Notes: a model not told the origin generated them from the letters alone. Numbered from the stretch's first letter, positions 1-11,312 are shown. The stretch: DNA of 64,000 nucleotides from Reticulitermes speratus (GCA_021186555.1 JAJKFL010000005.1:26104635-26168634), one strand, 5' to 3'. Translations and numbers: made by a program.

Positions 1-1680
1 TAAAATTGCTGATGAGGAAATAGGGTGTTATTATGTGGACTGGATTTATCTGGTGTAGGATGGGATCTAGAAGGTGGCGGTTCTGAACACAGGTATGAAA
101 ATTTGTGCACTATAAAAGGTGGAGAATGTTTTAAATATATCTGATCGATTATTTAATTGTTACAAATAAATCTGTTTCACTGCCTTTATTAGTTCGATAC
201 TTAACGTAAATACTGTCTGTGGTGAAGGCTGTAAGGTTGTGTCCGATCGTCAGGATACAGTGACAATTGACATGCGAAGTGTGGAGATACGTATTTACAC
301 TTAAACAAATGCAAGATTATTTTCAGATATAACTGGCAGGTTTAATCATCTACATAAGAGTATAATTTCCTGCTTTTGCTGAACCCATTGCATCGGGATC
401 CAGTACCGTGTTCATTGAACTATGTAACAAATGAAGCCGGGGAACATGCTCTTGTTGAAATTACTATAATTACAGCAAATTAGGTAGATTAAAACCCTGT
501 AAAGACGGAGGGTAAACTATTTTATTTAAAGACCCAGTTCCTACCGCGCAGTAAACACTTTTCATCTCTGTTATAAAAACCAATATGTTTATGTAATATA
601 CGACAAAAGTCGCTGTTCTGTTCCGATATAAATACAAAACACATAAATACAGTGTGGGCAGAATGTACAATTTTTGAATGTTAAAGCTGTTGTTGCTTCA
701 AGTAAACAGTAGGCTTTAAAAGGTTAAATTTCCTGTAATTGATGATATTGCTTATTGTAGGGTGAATAAGACTACCAAAATAATAAGCTAGTTTTTTGGT
801 AGTAAAATGGGTCTTATGCTAATAGAATGTTACGCAGTTCAGTTTGGTAGAAAGGTATACAAGTTTTGAGACTCCTGCTGCCACCAGCTTCAGAAAAGAA
901 TATGGAAGCAGCATGTTCCACCGAATTTTTTATCCACCTACCAAACCACGCGGCGGCGTAACACTTCACAATACCGCAGTTTGATCATTCGCCACCATTC
1001 CTCACTCCGATTTTATTTGGCTGAGGGTAAGATCCAGTGGCAGACTGTTCAGATCACGGTAATGAACTTCGGGTTCCATAAAGGACGGAAAATTTATTGT
1101 CTGAGTGTCTGCTAAGTTTTCAAGAAGGGCTGTCTTCCATGGAACTGATTATTTGGGGTTTAATGCGAAAAGGGTCCTTAACGAAATGTGACGTGAACAC
1201 AGGCTATGAAATGTATTTGACTCAGCATAGAGCCTGGTGCCTGGCTCTTGTGAACATGGTAATGAACCTTCATGCTCCACAAAAGGCAGAATTTTAATGA
1301 CTGCCTAAGTGACTGATATCTTCTCCAGAAGGATTATTTTTCATTGCGTGAAAAAATAGTTCAGCCTTTGGTGCTAACGTGTATCTTAGAGAAAGAGGAC
1401 GTGAGGTCTGAACTGGATTAATCTGGCTGTAGTTAGAAACCAGTCGTGCGCTGCTGTGAACATGGTAATAATGTTCTTTTTCTGTAAAAGGCGGGAAACT
1501 TTATAATTATCTGAGGTATTATTAGCTTCTCAGACCAAGTCTGCTCCATATGCTTAATGTTTCAAGCAATTTGATGTTTACAGTGGCAGCCATACTTATG
1601 TACACAATACATAACTGACGCACGTAGACGTACAAAATTCGCAAATTAATGTGTATACACATGCAATCAAGCGCGCGCGA
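1..1680. other. no gene seen
   Basis: AT-rich single-copy-looking DNA. No splice-bounded frame, tRNA head or repeat could be supported by eye. The block AACATGGTAATGA recurs near 1252 and 1457, so old local duplications are possible. Confidence 0.5.
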
Positions 1681-1681
1681 T

Positions 1682-1728
1682 TATGTGCGTGTATATATAT
1701 GTATATTATATATATATATATATACATA
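1682..1728. repeat. (TA)n microsatellite
   Basis: An alternating TA/TG tract gives a small AT-rich, potentially cruciform-forming site. Confidence 0.9.
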
Positions 1729-1979
1729 GCTGTTCTGGAATCTGCCATACTTCTGGAGAACGCTTCTTAGGTTAATTTAGATCGACATAACAAAATATAC
1801 CTATATCGGAATTTGAATGTTTACGGAGATAATGACGCCAGGAAAATGTGATCTGCTTGCAGTTCCACGTACTGCACACTTTTAACACGGTGTGTTAATC
1901 CGTACACTGCGCAGGTCCGTCCGTGAGCCGCTCCTTGAGCTTCTCCCGAAGTATCGAAAATTCCTTCTGAAACATCCTG

Positions 1980-2352
1980 TATGTATATGCATGCATACAT
2001 ACATACATACGTACGTACATACGTGCATACATGCATACATACATAGATGCGTACATACATACATACATACATACATACGTACGTACATACATAGATGCAT
2101 ACATACATACATACATACATAGATGTGTACATACATATATACATACATACATACATACATACATACATACATACGTACGTACGTACATACATAGATGCAC
2201 ACATACATACATACATAGATGCGTACATACATATATACATACATACATACATACATACGTACGTACGTACATATATAGATGCACACATACATACATACAT
2301 ACATACATACATACATACATACATACATACATACATACATGCATACATACAT
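1980..2352. repeat. (CATA)n tetranucleotide microsatellite
   Basis: About 370 bp of CATA units are broken by GTACGTAC blocks and repeated TAGATGCGTACATAC-type variants. The variant blocks recur at about 2044, 2091, 2121, 2192, 2217 and 2276, so segments have been duplicated. It stays open in both strands and several frames, producing false Tyr/Met/Cys/Val open frames. Confidence 0.97.
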
Positions 2353-3103
2353 GCAGAACCAGCAACAGATTGAAGAGCGTGAAGTTTGCCATTCACCTGT
2401 ATCTTTCACCGTGGTTACGAGCTCTTAAAGCTTTATCTTCACTTTTTGTAAGTTTTCATATTGTGGTGCTTAAGAACCAAAAGCTTGATTGCAAGCAGAT
2501 GTTCCGGCAGGACTTACCTGTTTCGCGATGCCATATGTTTTGCATGAGTATCATTTGCAACGATATTCTGAACTTTCAATACGAGCAGACGATTTATTCA
2601 CGTCGTCCCTCGCTGCGTTTGTGATTATTGAACCAACCAATATTTGTCTGTGTTTTGGCTTGTGTCCAGCAATTGGTTTCTGCACGTTTCCTTTGTCGTA
2701 AGGCCTCTCTCCTGTGGCATGAAACAGCGTGCATGCTACTAAAACAGTTGGGTAGAGACCGTGCTTTGTTCATTGTGTGTGTGTGGAGAGGATATAAACA
2801 TGAACATTGCGGCGGGTGGAAAGTCTAGTTCACAACAAGCTGATCATCGCACACTCTTCACTAAGAGCTACTACTGATCTAATAACGTATTTTACCAAAG
2901 GTGTTAACACCTGTTACACCCCCTAATTTTTATACGTTATTTTGAGTAAATAAGCTTCTTGCACAAAGTTCATTGAATATATCCTGAATACTAGAAACGA
3001 TTGTGGGCATTTTGTTCTCTTGACGATTTTTGCAACAGTTACTAAATTAGTAATGGTTAATTTAGTTCAATTTAATTGAGTTATTCTTTGTTTTTATGTA
3101 CAG

Positions 3104-3259
3104 GCAACGGTCTTGTGGCCAGTAACAGAACTACCTGAAACACAGAGACAAAAAAGTGATGTAGAAACATTTTTTATATTGTTAATTCCGTGTGTTGTCG
3201 ATAATCACCTCACAACACTCAGTCCAACAAAATGCACTATATTGTTCACAGATATTTGA
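3104..3259 (+). CDS. candidate exon running into a foldback repeat
   Basis: A good acceptor (TTTTTATGTACAG) ends at 3103. Phase 0 is then open for 51 codons to a TGA at 3257. The first part (ATVLWPVTELPETQRQK) looks protein-like. The second part is the left arm of the palindromic repeat at 3210-3349, so any original exon has been overwritten or ends in repeat DNA. The family is unknown and no poly(A) signal was found nearby. A chance open frame is as likely. Confidence 0.13.
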   Translation, partial: ATVLWPVTELPETQRQKSDVETFFILLIPCVVDNHLTTLSPTKCTILFTDI

Positions 3260-3349
3260 TGTTACAATGTCACGTTGAACACCCCAAGTGTTATTGTAAT
3301 ATAAAATATCTGGGAACAACATAGTGCATTTTGTTGTAATAGTGTTTTG
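3210..3349. repeat. foldback repeat (MITE-like), about 70-bp arms
   Basis: The left arm (CACAACACTC...CCAACAAAATGCACTAT...GATATTT) and the right arm are inverted copies: ATAGTGCATTTTGTTG occurs complementary at 3321-3336. There is a short central spacer. No hammerhead-like motif is present. Confidence 0.65.
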
Positions 3350-4075
3350 AGTTGACGTAGAAACATATTTACAAAGCAACGACAAAGAAACAGTGACAAA
3401 AGACAAAGAACAGAGATTACATAAATCACACATAGAACAAATCTTTGATAAAAGTAATGAAATTGATGTGGAATCTGATTAAATATAAAAGCTTGCTTTC
3501 TAAAGATACTGATTTTTTTAGAACCAAATTTACCCTCTGATTCACAGCAGCCAGAAAGGTAGATTTTTACGAAGAGCTGACAGGAAACATACAGAAGCCT
3601 CGGAGATTTCGAGTAGGAAATTGAAGAACTGTCACGTTTATGGAAGATGAACGAAGTTTAAAACCCGAAAACCATTGATTACAAACATTTCCTGAATTTT
3701 GAGCCTTCTGTCCTGTAAGGCATATAAACTACGAAGCTGAATTGCATCAATATAACTACCGTTATAACGGTTCTGAAATAAAAGTTTGTAACGGTTGAAA
3801 GATTTCGCTGTAGGCGTTCAAGTTTTTAGCATCAGAAGACGTAACTGAATTTCAAATTGCATGTGTAACCTTTGTAGCAGTAGTGTTCGTGTTAGTGTTA
3901 GTATTAGTATTAGTATTAATATTAGTAGTAACAATGTCCCTATAGGTACAGAATAGCTTGTAAGACGGTGTTAAATAAACCATAATTATAATAAATTTTA
4001 AAAGGTTCTGACGATGGTATGTAACATGAGAACTAATTGGTTTCTGGACTTTGTCCATCGTCCGGAAATCTAAAA

Positions 4076-4122
4076 TCACGACGTTTCGGAAGCTAGATCT
4101 GCTTCCGTCCTCAGGGGAGACA
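4076..4122 (-). ncRNA. hammerhead-like motif with perfect stem II
   Basis: On the minus strand: CCC, CTGAGGA, C, then stem II GGAAGC with GCTTCC (6 bp, loop AGATCTA), GAAA, CGTC. Stem I pairing after the triplet is poor. The palindromic ACGT after GAA could form helix III only between two molecules. It is a solitary copy. Confidence 0.42.
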
Positions 4123-4239
4123 CCTACTCAGTTGGGTCCCTTAGACCGAGCTAACCTTAATCGCTGGAAATTATAATGTAACAGCTGTGCCATGGATCAG
4201 ACGCCTTCAGTCCGTGTAAAAGTTTGGTGAACATGATGG

Positions 4240-4320
4240 TCATGGCGTAGGTTTTTCTCCAGTTATTTTTTCTTCTTTCAGCATTATTCCACCAATTATT
4301 CGTGTTCATTAATTCATGTC
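4240..4320 (+). mobile_element. SINE beta, 3' fragment
   Basis: GTAGGTTTTTCTCCAG and CAGCATTATTCCACCAAT match the body of the beta family. The tRNA head is absent. Confidence 0.45.
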
Positions 4321-4369
4321 AACAACGCTACACAATCTTAGGAATTTACAAAGTCGTTAAATAATACAC

Positions 4370-4396
4370 TTAATAATAATAATAATAATAATAATG
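4370..4396. repeat. (AAT)n microsatellite
   Basis: About eight AAT units. Similar short runs lie at 17387-17404, 24689-24711 and 54531-54550. Confidence 0.9.
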
Positions 4397-4884
4397 GGTA
4401 CGTTAATTATGTTTATAACAAAACAATGACACTTTAATCATATCTTTCAGTCTGCGTGCAATGTTTTAGTTTTTCGACATTTATGTGGCACAGCAGTGCC
4501 AGTTTGTTAGTAGACACAGCACATTTCCAACCTTCGTTTGTTTAACCTATGTACCAATTTCGTAATTATCGACATTTGGTAATATTTACTATTTCAGATA
4601 CAGTGAAACGTCTTTTTTGTCCACTGTAAGTACAGCTTAAATGTATACATTTTGGACGGGTTAAATTGGTTCTGCACTTGTAAAGAAGTGAAGACAGGAC
4701 GGCCACTTGTTGACCTTGTAGATGTTTAGATCAAATCTAAAAATGTGGACCACAATGTCAAAGAAGTAAATTGACCCACATGCTTAATTGCACGAAGCAA
4801 CATTACATTGGGCGGGTGCATTTACGGATATACCCGTTCTTAACCTAGGTCTAAGGTTCAGAATCTATTCAATGAATTTTATGC

Positions 4885-5060
4885 AAATTACTTGTAGTGA
4901 CACTCACAGCTTTGCCCTCTCTTCGCAGGGAAAAGCGCCTGCGGCAGCCAGTGGATAGAAGACTGGGGGGGGGGCGCAAGAAAGTCTGTACCAGAAATCG
5001 AACCCCGTATTCCGGTTTCACAACCGTTACCCACTTACTGTAATGCGTTAGCCAGACTAG
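4885..5060 (-). mobile_element. tRNA-related SINE-like unit, minus strand
   Basis: The minus strand has TCTGGCTAACGCATTACAG (A-box region), GGGGTTCGATTTCTGG (B box), then a G/C-rich body. It lies just left of SINE alpha. Confidence 0.5.
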
Positions 5061-5270
5061 TAGTAACAGCAGCAGACGTATTACACTCTTGAACAATTCC
5101 AAGATTGGGGGTGAAAACAGACGCCACACCAGGACGATTAAACCAAACAAGATTCTCAATCAATCACCTGGTATCCTATACGGACAATGCTCAGAAATCT
5201 GTGGAGCAAATCACAGATTTATATTCCTATAATGCCACTTGACGACCTAATAAATCTTTCATATATACAT

Positions 5271-5546
5271 ATTTTTTTTTTTTTCCTATGGCTCGACAGC
5301 CCTATATGGGCCTGGGCCTCCTCGTTTCGTCGAGGTTTCACGATCACACACTTTTTAGACACATCACACCCGGTAGGACTCTTCTGGACGAGGGACCAGC
5401 CCGTCGCAGAGACCTCTGCCTGACAACACACAACACTCACAAGGGACAGACATCCATGCCCCCGGCGGGATTCGAACCCACGATTCTAGTAAGCGAGCGG
5501 CCGAAGACCCACGCCTTAGACCGCACGGCCACTGGGATCGGCTATA
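5271..5546 (-). mobile_element. SINE alpha, tRNA-Leu/Ser-like head
   Basis: This is a complete-looking minus-strand SINE. The tRNA-like head at the right end has an A box (TGGCCGTGCGGTCTAAGG) and a perfect B box (GGTTCGAATCC, complement at 5467-5477). The extra spacing between them suggests a long variable arm, as in tRNA-Leu or tRNA-Ser. A T-run at 5271-5284 is the poly(A) tail seen from the plus strand. It is about 80-85 percent like the copy at 37056-37318 by eye. Confidence 0.82.
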
Positions 5547-6029
5547 TATATATTATATAAATAATAATTGTGTTGTTTATGGGACATATGAAACGAACGT
5601 GGTGTGTAACGATATGGAAGTTCTTTAAGATGCTCTTTTCCACACAACGATGCGTCTCTTTTGTAATACAGTGTGCGCTTGCTTTTCCATTTTTTGTTCG
5701 ATTGATTGGATCACGCAGGACATCACATCCTATTTTAAGGAGATATTTGAACTTTATACGGCGGTGACAGCAACGAATACTGTCTTCGGGAGGTGCACGT
5801 CATGTCGTGTGACAGAAATATAGCCACATTTGAGGCGAACGTTTCGCAAGGTGGCAGCATTACGTTCCCTCGAAGCGTCGGCACATTACTGCCGGACTGC
5901 ACGTTGTCAGTTCCCAGGAGAGCGTATTGTTACTATCTGAAGTACCTGAAGATGTTCTAGTAAGTCTGTTGGTGAACTACAATAATCAGCCAACAAAATG
6001 CACACAATTTGTCATTTACACATAAAGGG

Positions 6030-6185
6030 TAAAGTTCACCCTAGAACAGGCCATGAAGGCCCAGAGGGGGAGTGGAGGTATAGCTCTACTCTTGCTTTAA
6101 CCTCGGCGCTAGATGGGGGTGGGTGGTTAAAGCCACGTCCCGGCCGCTTTATCCCCGGGAATGACCCGGTACCCATCATTTACAC
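6030..6185 (-). mobile_element. SINE delta, 3' part, minus strand
   Basis: CTCGGCGCTAGATGGGGGTG is the reverse-sense equivalent of the CAT(C)TA-x-TGTCGAG body block, followed by GGTTAAAGCCACG and CGGGAATGACCCGG. No tRNA head is seen. Confidence 0.45.
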
Positions 6186-6261
6186 AATCATAATTATGTT
6201 AAAGCAATGAAACTCTTACATCTTTGGAACCTTATAAGTTCATGTGAAACATCATTAATAC

Positions 6262-6357
6262 AATGTTCATCGTCAAGGAGTACGACAAATCCTATTGATG
6301 TACTCCATCAGGGAGTACTTCAAACACTATTTCGTGTACTCCCTGATGATGAACGTA
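6262..6357. repeat. small foldback repeat with GGAGTAC motif
   Basis: TTCATCGTCAAGGAGTAC near the left end is complementary to GTACTCCCTGATGATGAA near the right end. A second GTACTCC/GGAGTAC pair lies inside, giving a nested hairpin of about 95 bp. Confidence 0.6.
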
Positions 6358-6378
6358 TGAATGAATGAATGAATGAAT
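6355..6378. repeat. (GAAT)n microsatellite
   Basis: Five to six units immediately right of the small foldback at 6262-6357. Confidence 0.9.
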
Positions 6379-7148
6379 AACATGAAGTCTGTGCGTGAAG
6401 TTTGATCGGTTTCAAACGGCGCGAGGATGCCTTTGTCTTTGTGTTTGTCTATACAGGAACTGTGCATTCCTAGTGCAACTCTGGTGTTATTAAGAACGTA
6501 GAGGTGTTGCAAATTGACGACGGGTGCTTTTGAAAGGTGCTGTAAGCTAAGCACTCCTTGGCCTCTTGTACACAGACCCAAGATAGTGTACAGTAATTAT
6601 GCATAAGTAAACAGAAACTGTGCTTCAAAGCTGTGCGTTTGGTCATTGCTGTTACAGTAGAAGTGTGAAGCAGTGGAACCAAACACTGGAGGGGAGGTGG
6701 TTTAAACGAAAACCGCTTGGGAATTACTCAAAAGCACAGCATCATTTGGTCAGAAATAAAACAGTCATGTCATAAAAATTTTGTGGCCCCCAGAAATTGT
6801 GAAATCAGTTTTCTATGGCCATGTTATTCGTTGAATGAGTTAGGTATTGTTTGACCGACCGACCGACCGACTGACAGTCGTGCATTCCGAGTAATTCCCT
6901 CCCTTGAGCGTCGTCTTTCATAAGAATGTAACAGTCGCTCAGCTACTTAAGTTCTCTGCTTTTTAAGGAACCCAAATCTCATTATTGTTTTCAAAATTGC
7001 TCCAAAGTAGACCTGTCCTAAGCCAGACGAATCTAGTCAATGTCCTCTCACTGTAATTCTTCAAGATCATTTTTAATATTATCCTCCCATTTACGCCTAG
7101 TTTTTCCAAGCGGTCTTCAAGTTTTCCGACCAAAATGTTGTATCAATC

Positions 7149-7716
7149 TTTTAGGCGCATTCTCAAAATTGCAAAAAGCGACTCTTAGCTTTGTCATGTA
7201 TGTCTGTCTGTCTTTCTGTCCATCCGTCCGCATGGAACAACTCGGCTTCCACTAGACGGATCTTCATGAAATTTTATATTCGAGTATTTTAGAAACCCTG
7301 TCGAGAAAATTCAAGTTTTTTTTAAATATGACAAGAATAACAGGTACTTTACATGAAGACCCATATACGTTTATGATAATATCTCGCTGAATTGTTCTTA
7401 AAATATAAATACTTCAGACAAAATTTGTAGATAAAATCAAAGCACACGTTTTATGTTCTATAACTTTTTTTTCCGAAAATTGTGCCCTTTATGAGATAAT
7501 GTGGAAAAATATTATAGAGCCATTCAGGCCATAGATGACGATATAATACAGCGCAGAAAATTTTCGATTTGCATGCCGCATAACTCAAGCAAGAATACAG
7601 TCACACACTCATAATATTTAATACTTTTTGCTTTTCCACGGCAACAATGGTTACGCGAACGCGCCTCAGTGTTACGTTGTACGTACGTTAACCGTCTTGT
7701 TTCCCCCAGTACGTGT
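7149..7716 (+). repeat. dispersed repeat R1, copy 1
   Basis: This stretch aligns over about 560 bp with 9893-10441 in the same orientation. Shared blocks include GTCGAGAAAATTCA, ACTTTACATGAAGACC, GATTTGCATGCCGCATAACT, TTACGCGAACGCGCCTCA and GTTACGTTGTACGTAC. It begins near a CTGTCTGTC/CCGTCCG-rich tract. No coding capacity or terminal repeats are evident. It may be a non-autonomous transposon. Confidence 0.8.
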
Positions 7717-8023
7717 TTGTCATGTGAATCATAATTGGCAAACATTACTGGTTATGAGGCACTCCATATGCATTTTTCTTCCTTGTCCTTTATCCTCCAT
7801 CATAGGTCCACGTATTCTCCTCAAAACCGTCTTATCGGACACCTGTAATCGACTACAGTTTTTATCATTAGTACGAGAGGCTAATTCTTATACGAATACC
7901 ACACTACAAGAGAAGGTGTATAATTGTTATATATTTTAAGCTTTACGTGTTTAGCTACCGGACCGTCAGACACATCATATTTGGAAAAACTGGATTAACA
8001 CAAATTAAATATAATACACGTAC

Positions 8024-8136
8024 CTTAATAGGTTTGACATGAAGCTACGGTGATAGAAATAGCACTCATCAACAACTTCCGTGAGGCAAGCAGTTATTAA
8101 TAATATTGGCAGACCTAGAAGGAAACTGGAGGCCAT
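8024..8136 (-). CDS. candidate first coding exon with signal peptide
   Basis: An ATG at 8136 on the minus strand opens 37 codons plus 2 nt and ends at 8024 directly before a strong donor (AAG followed by GTACGT). The peptide begins MASSFLLGLPILLITACL, a short polar start followed by a hydrophobic core like a secretory signal peptide. An acidic stretch, one Cys and aromatic residues follow (VVDECYFYHR). Splicing would leave phase 2. On the same strand a donor AAC/GTAAGT lies near 8265, and a 29-nt stretch at 8336-8364 sits between an acceptor (TTTTATTCAG) and a donor (TAC/GTAAGT), which could be an upstream leader exon. I recognise no protein family. The layout could be the start of a secreted peptide precursor, but a hydrophobic run plus a donor can arise by chance, and no downstream exon was identified. 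Confidence 0.28.
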
Positions 8137-8819
8137 TATAAGAACTTGAGGATAACAAGTTGCGATGTAGGTCTGAATGTCTCGGGCAGAATTTACTCCA
8201 GTGTTGGTATTAAACTTTTGAGTTCGAATTTTGATTGGGGCATGGATAACTTTTTGCCTACTTACGTTTTTATCCTTTGGTAGCATAGGCCCTAGAGGTG
8301 GAATATATATTTAAGGAGATATTCCGTGTACTTACGTAGTGACTATTTCGACGTAGTTCTGAACCTGAATAAAACAAGATTCAGAATTGTTATATGTGTG
8401 CATGGAAGAGAATTAAGAAACTTTTCTCGTCTCTAACGCCGCATTTTTTAACTGCAAAATCTGCACAGCTTTCGCAGTGAAACTAATTGTAAATTGACGA
8501 AATGTGAAGGATATATAAGGAACGTGTGTTAATCAGACTGAAGTTTGTACAGTTCCCATATAATTAGAGGAAGTGGGGAATGTAACGGTACGTCTGCGGA
8601 GGGTCATACACCTAGCGAGAGAGAATGAAACGTAGAACTCTCCAAGTAATGCACCAGTTTATTCACTTAGGCACCACATAAATAATATGCAAAGTTTTTC
8701 ATGCAAGTGGTTATGAGTGATAACAGATATAACAACGACAATATTGAAATGCAAATCAATGGGAGAGGCGGAGAAAGCAGAAGAGAATTCTAATCTCTGG
8801 GGGCATCGTCAACATATAG

Positions 8820-9010
8820 CAGCATGTCTCATAAACGCCCATCACTCTGCCGAGGTTCCTTCCCACCCAGCAGCATCAACCCGACCGCGCGCGCGCGCGC
8901 GCAGATTTGCCACTGTAGGACAGATGACGCCTCGTTCGTAAGAACCACAGCCGAGTTCCATCCGCAGCCGGCCGCCCTACGACTCTGCCAGCGTGCTCCT
9001 GCCATCAGGG
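8820..9010. promoter_or_regulatory. GC/CpG-rich patch, possible promoter region
   Basis: The only clearly GC- and CpG-rich stretch in the window, with a (CG)n run at 8885-8901 and CCGGCCGCC near 8968. A donor-like TTC/GTAAGA occurs at 8936. A TATATAAG at 8512-8519 with TCAGAC about 20 bp downstream lies further left. It sits between the two signal-peptide-like exon candidates. A decayed SINE could also explain the composition. Confidence 0.25.
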
Positions 9011-9592
9011 GTGTTTTGATTGCTTCAGCCCCACTGGAGAAACTTGCAGTTATTTGCTCGTGGTTTTACCATATTTTTTTTCGAAATAAGTGTCTAATTT
9101 TAGGAACTCTCTAATGGATCAGTGACTGTTACCTTCTCTTTTAAATCTGAAGGAGTTTATTAGCGTGATGGATTTTGTGGAAGAGGTTATAGACATGCTG
9201 GAATTTTAACGTCGAGTGATTAGGCTTTTATTCGATTTCCATTATTGGAAAAGGACAGTAAATACTATTAGATGAAACAAAATTTGCTCTGCATTTCTGT
9301 TATTGGGGATGGTACCATTCCGCTTAGTCCGCTATTACTTTGAAACAAGTAGTGAAAGGAAAACCTAAAAGGAACCACATGTATAAAAGTGACAAGTAAA
9401 CACATTTATGATTATCTCTTATTCGTAATAGTGTAAAGTTGTTGTCAGTGTTACTGTGTGGTAATGTGTTTCGACTGTTAGCAACATGGATGTGATTGTG
9501 TTATTTGTCGTATAGACAACGTAGGTGATGATATGATGGTACAGGGACTCGTCTGTCGTCTACTGTTGCGGCTGTAGCATCTCTGAGGAACA

Positions 9593-9677
9593 ATGGTGCT
9601 CAGACTTTTTGAAATTCCTGACACGGTTCTGATCGTTCTGACTGGATTTCTTCTTGTCATTTGCAGCCCCAGCAATG
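9593..9677 (+). CDS. candidate first coding exon with signal peptide or membrane anchor
   Basis: The ATG at 9593 has a fair insect start context (AACAATGG). It opens 28 codons plus 1 nt and ends in AATG directly before a consensus donor GTGAGT at 9678. The peptide has a charged start (MVLRLFEIPD), then a hydrophobic core (TVLIVLTGFLLVIC) and SPSN, which fits a signal peptide or an N-terminal membrane anchor. A GC/CpG-rich patch lies 600-750 bp upstream (8820-9010). A good acceptor (GCGGCTGTAG at 9576) sits just before the start, so this could be exon 2 after an untranslated exon. One complication is that the 3' part also contains an acceptor-like tract ending TTTGCAG at 9666. The family is not recognised, and the rest of the gene would have to lie beyond long introns. 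Phase 1 at the donor is compatible with the candidate exon at 56738. Confidence 0.3.
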
Positions 9678-9892
9678 GTGAGTGTTACCAATAAATGCAT
9701 TTAGAATTTAACCTTTTCAACGTCACCCACGTTGTATCTTGCCTATAGTGCTGACCGTTTTAGTGTGGATTTAGGTGGAGTTAGAGATTAGTGAAATAAA
9801 TATTTTATAACTCTTCAGCAATAGAAAATATGATGTAAGATACCGTGGACAAGACTGATAAACGAAGCTTTCTTTGCTCATTTAGTGATTAC

Positions 9893-10441
9893 GTTTCTAG
9901 GCGCGTTCCCAAAATTGCGAGCAGCGACTATTAGTTTTGTCATGTCTGTCCGTCCGTGCGTTTTCCGATTGAAGCAACTCTGCTCCCACTGGACGGATTT
10001 CAATGAAATTCGGTATTTAAGGATTTTTCGAAAATATGTCGAGAAAATTCAGTTTGATTGAAATCTGACAAAAATAACGGGTACTTTACATGAAGACCTA
10101 TGTACATTCATGATAATATCTCGCTGACTTCTTCTTAGGATGGGAAATGTTTCAGACAAAAGTTTTACAGAAAATCAAAATACACATTTTATGTTCAATA
10201 TTTTGTTACCCCGAAAATGGTGCCGTTTATGATATAATGTGGAAAAATGTGATAGAGCCAGACAGGCCACAGATGACAACATAACACGGCGCAGAAAAGA
10301 TGCGATTTGCATGCCGCATAACTAAGACAAGAATACAGGCACGCATTCATAATATTTAATACTTATTGCTTTTGTACGGCAAAAATGGTTACGCGAACGC
10401 GCCTCAACATTACGTTGTACGTACATTATCTGTCTTGTTCT
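9893..10441 (+). repeat. dispersed repeat R1, copy 2
   Basis: This is the direct-orientation partner of 7149-7716, with roughly 80-85 percent identity by eye and small indels. The two copies flank the gene-like stretch at 8.0-9.7 kb, so unequal recombination between them could delete or duplicate it. Confidence 0.8.
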
Positions 10442-11312
10442 TTTGAAGAAACCTGAAGTGCGTGTATTATAAAATGCTTCCTAATAACATTTATGCACAC
10501 ACATATTACCGTAAAATTGAAGTAGATTAAATATTTACCCCACATTATGATAGGTAAGAAAATTGTCAGTATGCGGCAAAGCGATATTTTTGAGGGGGGG
10601 TGGGTTGTATTATTAGGGATTTAAGTACATATGTTAATAGAGATGGAGAGGCTAGCTCAAAGGAGATAAAGGGTTCTTTTAAAGAACAGACGCATCTGAC
10701 TACTTTACATCACGTCCCTGAATGTAGCTTCGTAGTCATCGCTGTGAGAACTTCAAATCCCATTTCAGAATATATCATTGTTATAGTCGACATTGCTACC
10801 TTTTGGGTTTTATATGGTTTTGTTAATCTAGTGCGTTAAATCGGTTAGACAAGTTTGTTTCATTCAGACATTTTTTATTTTTGAGAATCTGTTCATAACT
10901 GTTTCCGCATTAGCGACGTTGTTTTTGCTTAAATGTTCATGTATTAAATCGCCTTTTGTTATAAAGAACCGTAAATTTTGTTCCTTATTATGAAGAATTT
11001 TGTTGACATTTTATCGGTAATGTGGTAAGAATTGAATTGCGCTGGACTTAGGTATAAGAATATAATCACTATACTAATATTTTATATCTATCTGTGATTT
11101 CCCTGGGCCGCTCTCTAGTTCAAGTATGTGCCTCATGTCACCTGCAATCATTAATTTTATTCAGTGACTAAAAACATACGAATTAACGTACTTCTGGCGT
11201 CCTGTATCATTGTAATGCGGTGACTAGTTTTTTATTTCACTTTTGCCTCTGTTGTTTCGACATGGTGACGTTTAATCCAACAATTTGCGTAATCCGTAAT
11301 AAGTAATTTTAT
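10442..11312. other. no gene; possible old repeat fragment
   Basis: At 10725-10770 the plus strand reads VVIAVRTSNP, echoing an 'AVRTSN' conceptual motif common in cockroach and termite repeats. A reverse-sense echo lies near 35640-35665. Otherwise nothing is recognised. Confidence 0.3.

Noticed and set aside
1821..2624. Tyr/Met/Cys/Val- and His/Thr/Ile-rich open frames on both strands
   Set aside because: They come from translation of the CATA microsatellite.
5460..5546. Possible tRNA-Leu or tRNA-Ser gene on the minus strand
   Set aside because: It is fused to a repeated body and T-run, with a second diverged copy at 37056-37318.
9667..9677. 11-nt micro-exon between TTTGCAG and GTGAGT
   Set aside because: The longer signal-peptide reading through the same bases is simpler. 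The acceptor-like tract is likely fortuitous.
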